From: SAR324 cluster bacterium
GTDB lineage: Bacteria > SAR324 > NAC60-12
Length of the DNA: 10,744 nt
Direction of reading: 5' to 3'
NCBI GenBank assembly: GCA_028822475.1
Contig: JAPKDT010000053.1
Coordinates: 1 to 10,744, forward strand
The notes under the pieces: model-generated
The model's database searches: none
Told to the model about the DNA's origin: nothing
What the model saw: the letters and a program-made list of their open reading frames with translations, nothing else
Part shown: positions 1-6,436 of the stretch, one piece after another
Numbering within the stretch: position 1 is the first letter of the stretch
How the letters are laid out: each line of letters begins with the position of its first letter
Program-made: the position numbers and the translations under genes

Positions 1-2
1 AC

Positions 3-437
3 GGATTACCTCCAGCCCTGGGTATCAGATTAGAAGTTTTTTCTGCGGGAATTCTGGGACTTGCCCTGTGCGACAGCGCATTTGAGGCTGAAATTTTCCG
101 GGCCGGGATTCAATCAATTGGACGTGGCCAACATGATGCTGCTGATTCGCTGGGGCTGAACTACTGGAAAAAAATGCGGCTGGTTATTTTACCACAGGCA
201 ATCAGAGTCGTCCTCCCGGCCATTGGCAACCAGTTTGTCTACATGCTGAAAATGTCATCACTGGTGTCCGTGATCGGCTTGACTGAACTCACCCGCAGGG
301 CCGACGAACTGGTTGTGAGTCAGTACCGCCCACTAGAAATATATACCTTCCTTGTTCTGGAGTATTTCGTTCTGATCCTCTGCATCTCATCCGCAATGCG
401 TTGGATGGAGAATCGTCTTCGATCTGTTGAGTTCTAA
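3..437 (+). CDS. Polar amino acid ABC transporter permease, HisM/GlnP type (5' truncated)
   Basis: This is the C-terminal 144 residues of an inner-membrane permease; the start lies left of the window. The open frame runs unbroken from position 3 to a TAA at 435-437, so the real coding region is longer than the part after the internal ATG at 174. The family's cytoplasmic coupling loop is visible: EIFRAGI, then GQHDAADSLGL, then VILPQA. This is the EAA loop that contacts the ATPase, with D in place of the usual first E. It is followed by the typical LPAIGNQFV segment and a last hydrophobic helix near the C-terminus. The family (PAAT) imports polar amino acids such as glutamine, histidine or arginine. 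It ends 332 bp before the next gene and probably closes a separate upstream operon. The substrate cannot be told from this fragment. Confidence 0.9.
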   Translation, partial: GLPPALGIRLEVFSAGILGLALCDSAFEAEIFRAGIQSIGRGQHDAADSLGLNYWKKMRLVILPQAIRVVLPAIGNQFVYMLKMSSLVSVIGLTELTRRADELVVSQYRPLEIYTFLVLEYFVLILCISSAMRWMENRLRSVEF

Positions 438-534
438 ATATGCTTAGAGTTCTTCTCCTGTTTCTCCAGAAAACGGACAATATTTTAGGCTTCTCAAAAG
501 AATAACGTTTAAATATAAATATTATTTTGTATTG

Positions 535-551
535 ACATAATTTTATTATGT
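535..551. promoter_or_regulatory. Perfect 7-bp inverted repeat in the candidate promoter
   Basis: ACATAAT at 535-541 and ATTATGT at 545-551 are exact reverse complements around a TTT spacer. The dyad overlaps the end of the TTGACA box and fills most of the spacer to the -10 region. This position suits a repressor site. It could also be a chance palindrome, since the stretch is very AT-rich. Confidence 0.35.
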
Positions 552-560
552 ATGTACATA
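547..560. promoter_or_regulatory. HutC-like operator candidate (TGTA-N2-TACA)
   Basis: The 14-bp sequence TATGTATGTACATA has perfect 6-bp arms (547-552 and 555-560) around a TG spacer. Its core, 549-558, reads TGTA-TG-TACA. From family knowledge, HutC repressors of the GntR family, which respond to urocanate, bind dyads of the TGTA-N2-TACA form in pseudomonads. The site lies in the candidate promoter of an operon that carries hut genes. A shorter alternative palindrome, TATGTACATA, occupies 551-560. No hutC gene is visible here, so the assignment rests on motif and context. Confidence 0.45.
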
Positions 561-626
561 TACTTGATAAAAACATACGTTTACTTAATTCGTATTTTAA
601 AATTATTTGAATTATTGTAGCAAGGA

Positions 627-644
627 AGAGTTACTAAAAACTCT
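627..644 (+). other. Leader stem-loop
   Basis: AGAGTT (627-632) and AACTCT (639-644) form a perfect 6-bp stem with a 6-nt loop. It lies between the candidate promoter and the first gene, so it would be in the 5' leader. It is not followed by a T-run, so it is not a classical terminator. Function is unknown. Confidence 0.3.
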
Positions 645-663
645 AACTTTATACACTTAAATT

Positions 664-671
664 AAAGGAGG
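664..671 (+). other. Orphan Shine-Dalgarno-like sequence
   Basis: AAAGGAGG is a near-perfect ribosome-binding sequence, stronger than that of any gene in the window. No ATG, GTG or TTG follows at usable distance, and the next ATG is the binding-protein start at 770. It could be a standby ribosome site, the remnant of a lost leader peptide, or chance. Confidence 0.3.
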
Positions 672-769
672 CACCTTACTCGTAAACCTAAAAACAGCAG
701 TACCATAACTTAAATAACGGCTAAAGATTGGCCTGTTAAATTTTATTTCAATCAATTCAAAAGGTATAA

Positions 770-1912
770 ATGAAACTCAAAATTATTATTTCTTCAATCC
801 TAGCACTTTTCATGTTTTTTGGAATAGCTTGGGCAGACACAGTTAAAGTCGGCTTCAACGTCCCCCTGACGGGATTTGCAGCAGCAGATGGGGAGTCAGC
901 TCTCAACGGTGCTAAGCTTGCGGTGAATCAAGCAAACGCAAACGGTGGTATTAACGGCAAACAGATTGAGCTGGTAATCTATGATGACCAGGCATCACCT
1001 AAGGAAGCCGTCCCTATTGCCAACCGCTTGATTGAAAAGGATGGTGTCAAAGTGGCAGTATCAGGAAGTTATTCAGGTTCTACACGAGCCGCAGCAGGAG
1101 TCTTTCAAGCCGCTGGGATTCCATATATCTCAGCCTATGCAATTCATCCGGGAATCACACGTGCCGGTAAATATGTTTTCCGTACTTCTTTCATGGGCGA
1201 GGTACAGGGACGTGCTGGAGCATTACTAATTGGCCAAACTATGCAGCTCAAACGTGTAGTTGTCATCACTCTTAAGAACGACTTCGGTAAGTCGCTTGCC
1301 GCAGGATTCAAGGCTGAAGCAGCAAACTTTGGAATAGAGATTATTAACGAATATGAGTATTCAATTCCCGACCGACAATTTGGTCCTATAGTAGCTAAGG
1401 TTAGAGCAGACAAACCGGACGCGATTTACGCTTCAGGTTATTTTTTCACAGCAGGACCTTTAGTCAATCAACTCCGTTCTGGTGGTGTGACTGTACCTAT
1501 AATTGGGCAAGAAGGATATGATTCCGAACAGTTCATTAAAATAGCAGGAGCTGCCTCAGAAGGTGTGATCATTACTACTTCACTTGATCGTGATTCGAAT
1601 TCTCCGGAAACTCGTTCCTTCATTACAGAATATGAGAAACTAACCAGAAACAAAGTCGACATGGTGGCTGCTTCAGGACATACAGCCCTGAATGTCGTAA
1701 TTGCAGCTTTACGTATAGCCGGTACCAGTAATCCGAAGGCGATCAGAAATGCTATCGCACAAACACAACTCACTGCTGCCACAGGGCATATTTCATTCAA
1801 CGCTCTCGGAGAAGTCCGCAAGAACGTGCAGGTTCAGATTGTCCGTAATGGTGGCTGGCATTACCATTCTGAAATCCGTGATCAAACCCTACTGGCTCCA
1901 CCTGAGTCTTGA
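770..1912 (+). CDS. HAAT-family ABC transporter periplasmic substrate-binding protein (LivJ/LivK-like), probably for histidine
   Basis: This is the 380-residue periplasmic receptor of a branched-chain-amino-acid-type importer. The Sec signal peptide is clear: MKLK, a hydrophobic core (residues 5-18), and probable cleavage after AWA at 20-22. The mature protein begins DTVKVGFNVPLTG, typical of the family. By eye alignment to E. coli LivJ, ligand-contact positions map to S104 in the SGST segment, the SAYAIHP segment (121-127), Y224 in GYFF and E248 in QEGYD. The Tyr and Glu that hold the alpha-amino group of amino acid ligands are kept, while the Thr of the SPGATNP segment is replaced by I125. 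The start is fixed by an in-frame TAA at 767-769 and an AAGG 5 nt upstream. It heads an operon that continues with the permease, ATPase and hut genes. Histidine as the ligand is inferred from context. Confidence 0.93.
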   Translation: MKLKIIISSILALFMFFGIAWADTVKVGFNVPLTGFAAADGESALNGAKLAVNQANANGGINGKQIELVIYDDQASPKEAVPIANRLIEKDGVKVAVSGSYSGSTRAAAGVFQAAGIPYISAYAIHPGITRAGKYVFRTSFMGEVQGRAGALLIGQTMQLKRVVVITLKNDFGKSLAAGFKAEAANFGIEIINEYEYSIPDRQFGPIVAKVRADKPDAIYASGYFFTAGPLVNQLRSGGVTVPIIGQEGYDSEQFIKIAGAASEGVIITTSLDRDSNSPETRSFITEYEKLTRNKVDMVAASGHTALNVVIAALRIAGTSNPKAIRNAIAQTQLTAATGHISFNALGEVRKNVQVQIVRNGGWHYHSEIRDQTLLAPPES

Positions 1913-1928
1913 TTTAAAATTGTTTTGA

Positions 1929-1958
1929 GGGAAGCAGACGAAGATGGTTATGCTTCCC
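1929..1958 (+). terminator. Intercistronic stem-loop after the binding-protein gene
   Basis: GGGAAGCA (1929-1936) and TGCTTCCC (1951-1958) are a perfect 8-bp inverted repeat with a 14-nt loop. It lies in the 68-bp gap before livH. The following sequence is pyrimidine-rich (ATTCTCCTCATTTT) but lacks a clean T-run. It is therefore more likely a partial terminator or a 3' mRNA stabiliser than a full stop. Binding proteins are usually needed in excess over their membrane partners, and such hairpins are a known way to achieve this. Confidence 0.5.
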
Positions 1959-1980
1959 ATTCTCCTCATTTTCCTGACAG

Positions 1981-2841
1981 ATGCTTTATCTAGAACTTTT
2001 TCTTCAAGGTCTTCTGCAAGGCAGTATATATGCCTTGGTTGCTGTTGGTTTGACCCTAGTTTACGGATTGTTACGTATCCTGCATGTAGCCCACGCCGGC
2101 CTATATACCTTGGGCGGATACTTCGGTGTTTTGGTATACAACAGTTCCGGAAGTTTGATGTTGAGTGGAATCGTTGCCACTTTTGGAGTGGGTATTTTAG
2201 GCGTAATTATCTACCGCTTGTGTTATGAAGCTATTCTGGATCAACCTCCATTTGTCCCTTTGATTGCCTCCATTGGCCTGTTCATTGCGATGGAGGAATT
2301 GTACCGAATACTTTTCGGTTCATACGGAGTGTCCTATACCAATCCCCCTCTTCAACAAATGCTCCCCCTCGGCGGTCTGTATCTGCGGGAAGGAGAGTGG
2401 GTAACCATCCTTGTCAGCATAATTTTAATAGGAGGACTTGCCTGGCTTTCAAGCCGCACACGGTTAGGACTCGCCTGGCGGGCCACAGTAACAGATCCTC
2501 AGATGGCGGAATCATTCGGAATCGACCCTATTCGAGTACGCTATTTCAATTTTTTCATTGGTTCTGCTCTGGCAGGCACAGCAGGCATGATTGTCGGTAT
2601 TCTCAACAACCTTGTAGAACCGACGATGGGGAGTGTACCAAGTTACAAAGCACTCGCAATAATTGTACTTGGAGGTCTTGGTAGTGTCCGGGGAACACTT
2701 GTTGCGGCACTTGCGCTAGGTGTGGTGGAATCCTATGGTACAATTTACCTTGGAAACGTGCTGAACCGAGACGCGATTGCTTTTGTTTTTTTGATCCTTG
2801 TGTTGATGGTGCGTCCGCAGGGTATGTTTCGGGGAGTCTGA
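1981..2841 (+). CDS. livH: HAAT ABC transporter permease, LivH type
   Basis: This 286-residue inner-membrane permease is of normal family length. It opens with the family pattern LQGLLQGSIYALVAVGLTLVYG (residues about 9-30; the segment continues to LHVAHAG). It has several hydrophobic helices, the cytoplasmic coupling loop around ATVTDPQMAESFGID (168-182), GGLGSVRGT (231-239) and the C-terminal LMVRPQGMF (275-283). The usual INFAHG motif reads LHVAHAG here. An in-frame TGA at 1975-1977 fixes the start at 1981, yet no Shine-Dalgarno sequence precedes it. It would pair with the LivM permease two bases downstream to form the membrane channel. The gene symbol states the family role; the substrate may not be a branched-chain amino acid. 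Confidence 0.93.
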   Translation: MLYLELFLQGLLQGSIYALVAVGLTLVYGLLRILHVAHAGLYTLGGYFGVLVYNSSGSLMLSGIVATFGVGILGVIIYRLCYEAILDQPPFVPLIASIGLFIAMEELYRILFGSYGVSYTNPPLQQMLPLGGLYLREGEWVTILVSIILIGGLAWLSSRTRLGLAWRATVTDPQMAESFGIDPIRVRYFNFFIGSALAGTAGMIVGILNNLVEPTMGSVPSYKALAIIVLGGLGSVRGTLVAALALGVVESYGTIYLGNVLNRDAIAFVFLILVLMVRPQGMFRGV

Positions 2842-2842
2842 A

Positions 2843-3709
2843 ATGGGATATGAAATCAGTCTCCTCACTTTCATGGGTATCAGCATAATTGGCAGTTTAA
2901 GCCTTAATCTGATTACGGGATTTTGTGGTCAGGTGAGCTTGGGACATGTCGCTTTTGTCGGCATAGGTGCATATACAGCAAGTATTTTGACAAAAGCTGA
3001 TACACCTTTTTTCGTTGCTCTTTTGGCTGGAATGCTGCTCGCAGGCACATTTGGTGTCATGGTTGGACTCGCAAGCCTGAGGGTTCGACATGATTTCCTG
3101 GCCATCACTACAATGGGTGTTAACTTCGTTTTCCTTGGAGTGGTACGTGAACAGGAATGGCTTGGTGGTGAGTTAGGAATTTCTTCGATTCCTGATCCAG
3201 GGTTTGGAAAGTTAGGTTTTCTTGCACTGGTTTTAGGATGCGTAATTTTAGTGGCTTTGTTGAGTTTTCAAATCCGCAGATCATGGATGGGTTATGTTTT
3301 CGAGGCGGTTTCTGGAGACGAAGATACAGCTAGGATGCTAGGTTTGGATGCTTCGCACTACAAACTGATCGCCTTCGCACTCGGTACAGCGTTGGCTGGT
3401 CTCTCCGGAGGACTTTATGCTCACCATGTCCGCTTCATCTTTCCAGACAGTTTTGCTTTTGTTGAATCCATAACGTTGTTGGCGATGGTTGTCATTGGAG
3501 GCAACGGGTCAATCCTGGGGGTTATCCTGGCCTCGGCATTGCTGAGTGTATTACCCCAGTGGTTTCAGTTCATCGGTGACTACAAACTCCTGCTCTACGG
3601 AAGTTTACTATTTGTCGTAATGCGCTTCAGCCCTGGAGGTCTGGCTGGTTTAGCCCAAAATTTGTTCCTTAAAAGCAAAAAATATTTTGCGTTGAAGGAG
3701 AATCAATGA
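2843..3709 (+). CDS. livM: HAAT ABC transporter permease, LivM type
   Basis: This 288-residue polytopic inner-membrane permease lacks the N-terminal extension seen in E. coli LivM. Diagnostic segments are LNLITGFCGQVSLGHVAF (21-38) with GIGAYTA following, the coupling loop with DEDTARMLGLD (159-169), LAGLSGGLYAH (184-194) and the C-terminal RFSPGGLAGL (261-270). It starts one base after the livH stop, with GGGGAG at 2831-2836 as ribosome-binding site inside the livH end. Its stop overlaps the livG start (ATGA, 3706-3709). This tight packing implies coupled translation of the two channel subunits and the ATPase. Confidence 0.93.
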   Translation: MGYEISLLTFMGISIIGSLSLNLITGFCGQVSLGHVAFVGIGAYTASILTKADTPFFVALLAGMLLAGTFGVMVGLASLRVRHDFLAITTMGVNFVFLGVVREQEWLGGELGISSIPDPGFGKLGFLALVLGCVILVALLSFQIRRSWMGYVFEAVSGDEDTARMLGLDASHYKLIAFALGTALAGLSGGLYAHHVRFIFPDSFAFVESITLLAMVVIGGNGSILGVILASALLSVLPQWFQFIGDYKLLLYGSLLFVVMRFSPGGLAGLAQNLFLKSKKYFALKENQ

Positions 3710-4467
3710 GTTTGCTGGACATCCGAAATATCTCTGTACGGTTCGGAGGTGTACATGCACTTGAAGAGGTTTCGCTGAATTTGATTCAGGGAGAAATCCT
3801 TGGTTTGATAGGTCCAAATGGTGCGGGTAAGACGACAATGTTGAGAGTTATAACAGGTGTGGTTCGGTCAAATAAGGGGGAAATTGATCTGGAAGGAGAA
3901 TTGCTCAATAACCTGCCGATACATGCTAGAGTACGTAAGGGCCTGGGATTTGCGCAACAGTTAGTAAGACCATTCCGGGAAATGACACTTGTTGAAAACG
4001 TTGCCCTTGCTGCTGGAGCAAAACAAACTCTTCATCCGTGGCGTTCGATGTTTCGTGTCGAACGCAGGGAAGCATTGCGGGAAAGTTTGAAATGGCTAGC
4101 GATGGTAGGAATCGAAGATGCTGCAGATTCATTTCCAAATGCTGTTCCGTTGGGTTACCTTAAGCGTATGGAAGTAGCACGTGTCCTGGCTCTGCGACCT
4201 AGAATGTTATTGCTTGATGAACCTCTAGCCGGCCTGAATCAGGTCGAGGCTAGCGCATTTGCTGACATCCTGGTAGAACTTAACCGTCAGGGACAAACAA
4301 TTTTACTCATAGAACATAACCTCGCCGAAGTACGGCGCATCTGCTCCAGACTGGTGGTTTTGGATAATGGGCGTAAGCTCGCTGAAGGTATTCCTGAAAC
4401 TGTGTTAAATCAACCCTCTGTGCTGGAAGCCTACATTGGTCAAGGAACCGTTCATGCTGAAAATTGA
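3706..4467 (+). CDS. livG: HAAT ABC transporter ATPase, LivG type, with atypical signature motif
   Basis: This 253-residue cytoplasmic ATPase is one of the two that power the importer. Walker A is GPNGAGKTT (36-44), the Q-loop is at Q84/Q85, Walker B with the catalytic Glu is MLLLDEP (167-173), and the switch His is H204 in IEHN. The long insertion between Q-loop and signature, containing LRPRM-type basic residues and LHPWRSMF (109-116), is usual in LivG. The signature motif is unusual: where LivG normally has L-S-Y-G-Q-Q, this protein has VPLGYL (147-152). The glycine is kept, but the Ser and Gln are lost. Related LivG-like ATPases with degenerate signatures exist, so the gene is probably functional. 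The start has AAGGAG 5 nt upstream (3695-3700) and overlaps the livM stop. Confidence 0.92.
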   Translation: MSLLDIRNISVRFGGVHALEEVSLNLIQGEILGLIGPNGAGKTTMLRVITGVVRSNKGEIDLEGELLNNLPIHARVRKGLGFAQQLVRPFREMTLVENVALAAGAKQTLHPWRSMFRVERREALRESLKWLAMVGIEDAADSFPNAVPLGYLKRMEVARVLALRPRMLLLDEPLAGLNQVEASAFADILVELNRQGQTILLIEHNLAEVRRICSRLVVLDNGRKLAEGIPETVLNQPSVLEAYIGQGTVHAEN

Positions 4468-5176
4468 GAAACTCTCTTGCGGTTACGGCTCTTTGACCGT
4501 GGTACATGAACTGGATTTGACCGTTCGTGAAGGAAGCATTCATGCACTGATCGGCGCAAATGGGGCAGGAAAATCTACTACTTTGATGACTATTGCTGGA
4601 CATGTACAGGTCAAATCAGGCAGCATCCAGATTAGTTCAGAGCGGTTGGATCAAGTTCCGACTAAAGAACGGGTTCGGCTGGGAGTCGCTATTGTGCCTG
4701 AAGGTAGACGTTTGTTTGCGGATTTGTCGGTTAGAGACAATTTAGAAGTCGGCGGCTACTCCCAACCAAAAGAAAATATCTCAAGAAATTTAGAACGGGT
4801 GTTAACGCTGTTTCCACGACTTGGTGATCGTTTAAAGCAGGAATCCAGTTTACTATCCGGAGGCGAACAGCAAATGCTGGCCATTGGCCGCGCTTTGATG
4901 GCAGAACCAAGACTATTATTACTTGACGAACTTTCACTTGGGCTTATGCCGCGGATGGTGGAAGATTGCTACATCGCTCTTCAGCAACTACAGAGAGAGG
5001 GCATGACGATCCTGTTAGTGGAGCAAAATACTCAACAAGCCCTTTCAGTTGCGGACGATGTGACAGTGTTGGAATCCGGTACTGTCGCCTGGCGAGGTAC
5101 TGCTGAAAGAGCGAGGCAGGACACAAGCATCATAGAAGCTTATATTGGTTTGAGACGTGAACCAAAAACTGATTGA
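4454..5176 (+). CDS. livF: HAAT ABC transporter ATPase, LivF type
   Basis: This 240-residue cytoplasmic ATPase is the partner of LivG. Walker A is GANGAGKST (34-42), VPEGR (81-85) is typical of LivF, the signature is a canonical LSGGEQQ (134-140), Walker B is LLLLDE (154-159) and the switch region is VEQN (189-192), as usual in LivF. The residue after the catalytic Glu is Leu (L160) where Pro is normal. I chose the ATG at 4454 over an in-frame TTG at 4436. It has AAGGAA 6 nt upstream, and the protein then begins MLKIEKLSCGYG as family members do. It overlaps the end of livG by 14 bp. The canonical signature here may compensate for the degenerate one in LivG, since each ATP site uses the signature of the opposite subunit. 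Confidence 0.93.
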   Translation: MLKIEKLSCGYGSLTVVHELDLTVREGSIHALIGANGAGKSTTLMTIAGHVQVKSGSIQISSERLDQVPTKERVRLGVAIVPEGRRLFADLSVRDNLEVGGYSQPKENISRNLERVLTLFPRLGDRLKQESSLLSGGEQQMLAIGRALMAEPRLLLLDELSLGLMPRMVEDCYIALQQLQREGMTILLVEQNTQQALSVADDVTVLESGTVAWRGTAERARQDTSIIEAYIGLRREPKTD

Positions 5177-5197
5177 AGAAGTTAACAGGAACCTGTA

Positions 5198-6406
5198 ATG
5201 ACATTTTCTACTCTTTATAATAACGCCAAAATCGCCACCATGACCCCGGACAAACCATATGGTTTGATCGAAAATGGTGCAGTAGTTATTTCAGCAGGTC
5301 TGATTCAGTGGGTCGGACCGGAAAAATATCTGCCGGAGGAATTCCGCTCTCTTCCGGGAAAAAATTTAGAGGGTCGTTTGCTTACTCCTGCGCTGATTGA
5401 TTGTCACACCCACCTGGTTTATGGAGGAAGCCGCGCTACTGAATTTGAACTACGGCTGAAGGGTGCAAGTTATGAAGAAATCTCTAGAAGCGGAGGAGGG
5501 ATCTTAAGCACGGTAAAAGCAACACGTACTGCCACAGAAGAAGAATTATTCACACAATCTCTACCGCGTTTCGATGCTCTGCTTGCGGAAGGAATCGGGA
5601 CTGTTGAGATAAAATCAGGTTACGGTTTGGATCTCGAAACCGAAATAAAAATGCTACGTGTAGCACGTAAATTAGGCCAGGAACGAAATGTACGTGTGAA
5701 AACAACCTTCCTCGGAGTACATGCAATTCCTCCTGAATTTACGAGCAATGCGGATGCTTACATAGACTATGTATGCAAGGATGTTTTACCTGCTGTGCAT
5801 GCAGATAATTTAGCAGATGCAGTGGATGGCTTTTGTGAAAATATCGCATTTTCGACTAAGCAAATTTCAAGGGTATTCGACAAAGCAAGAGCTTTAGGCT
5901 TACCACTGAAACTCCATGCGGAACAGCTTTCAAATCTCGGAGGAGCCGCTCTTGCTGCAAATTATGGAGCCTTGTCCGCAGATCATTTGGAATATCTTGA
6001 CGAAGCCGGAGTTCAAGCAATGGCCAAATCCGGAACTGTTGCAGTTCTGCTTCCTGGAGCATTTTACACTCTGCGTGAAACTCAGTTTCCACCGCTAAAA
6101 GCACTGCATCAAGCTGGAGTTCCTATCGCGATTGCGACTGACTGCAATCCTGGATCATCTCCGATGACCTCGATTCTGCTCTGCGTGAACATGGCTTGCA
6201 CACTTTTTCGCATGACTCCGGAAGAAGCTTTATCGGGAGTAACCCGTGTTGCGGCCCAAGCCTTGGGAATAGGCGGTGAAGTCGGTACAATTGAAGTGGG
6301 TAAAAAAGCTGAGCTTGCACTATGGAACGTAGATCAACCCGCAGAACTTGCCTATCGAATAGGAGACAATCCACTTGAAAAAATGCTTGTCAACGCAAAT
6401 TCGTGA
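5198..6406 (+). CDS. hutI: Imidazolonepropionase
   Basis: This 402-residue cytoplasmic metal-dependent hydrolase carries out the third step of histidine degradation, opening 4-imidazolone-5-propanoate to N-formimino-L-glutamate. It belongs to the amidohydrolase superfamily. Metal ligands are visible as H70 and H72 in DCHTHLVYGG, H240 in LHAEQ and D315 in ATDCNPGSSP. Their spacing closely matches the B. subtilis enzyme. KSGYGLDLETEIKML (139-153), HAIPPEF (175-181) and SADHLEYL (260-267) are further family marks. The start follows AGGAA (5187-5191) by 6 nt, and an in-frame TAA at 5183 excludes earlier starts. It lies 21 bp after livF, which ties catabolism to transport. A small palindrome, ACAGGAACCTGT (5185-5196), overlaps its ribosome-binding site. 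Confidence 0.96.
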   Translation: MTFSTLYNNAKIATMTPDKPYGLIENGAVVISAGLIQWVGPEKYLPEEFRSLPGKNLEGRLLTPALIDCHTHLVYGGSRATEFELRLKGASYEEISRSGGGILSTVKATRTATEEELFTQSLPRFDALLAEGIGTVEIKSGYGLDLETEIKMLRVARKLGQERNVRVKTTFLGVHAIPPEFTSNADAYIDYVCKDVLPAVHADNLADAVDGFCENIAFSTKQISRVFDKARALGLPLKLHAEQLSNLGGAALAANYGALSADHLEYLDEAGVQAMAKSGTVAVLLPGAFYTLRETQFPPLKALHQAGVPIAIATDCNPGSSPMTSILLCVNMACTLFRMTPEEALSGVTRVAAQALGIGGEVGTIEVGKKAELALWNVDQPAELAYRIGDNPLEKMLVNANS

Positions 6407-6436
6407 CTGATAAAACATAATTATTGGATAAACATT

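Larger units (their letters stand above)
532..564 (+). promoter_or_regulatory. Candidate sigma-70-type promoter
   Basis: A perfect TTGACA lies at 532-537. At the ideal 17-bp spacing the -10 position reads TACATA (555-560), a poor match. A better hexamer, TATACT (559-564), lies 21 bp from the -35, which is too far for a standard promoter. Start-site placement is therefore uncertain. If this is the promoter, the leader to the first gene would be roughly 200 nt. The two dyads in the same stretch would let a bound repressor block RNA polymerase. Confidence 0.35.
438..769 (+). other. AT-rich intergenic and leader region upstream of the transporter-hut operon
   Basis: This 332-bp gap has no convincing gene. 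It is visibly more AT-rich than the flanking genes. It holds a TTGACA box, two dyads between 535 and 560, a 6-bp stem-loop at 627-644 and an orphan AAAGGAGG at 664-671; these are listed separately. No strong hairpin followed by a T-run was found after the upstream permease. The region most likely carries the promoter, the operator and a long 5' leader of the downstream operon. Confidence 0.7.

Noticed and set aside
434..447. Possible terminator hairpin at the permease stop (TCTAA/TTAGA arms)
   Set aside because: The stem is only 5 bp of AT-rich pairs without a following T-run, too weak to call.
430..454. Direct repeat of GAGTTCT near the end of the permease gene
   Set aside because: Two 7-bp copies only, with no flanking structure; probably chance.
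289..576. Minus-strand open frame of 95 codons covering the permease end and intergenic region
   Set aside because: It mostly shadows the permease in its first two thirds. The rest is low-complexity AT-rich sequence, and the protein shows no recognisable motif.
1944..2228. Plus-strand open frame of 94 codons overlapping the livH start
   Set aside because: It starts inside the stem-loop, runs in another frame over a clear LivH N-terminus and has no family features.
4436..4453. Upstream TTG start for livF
   Set aside because: The ATG at 4454 has a well-placed AAGGAA and gives the standard LivF N-terminus.
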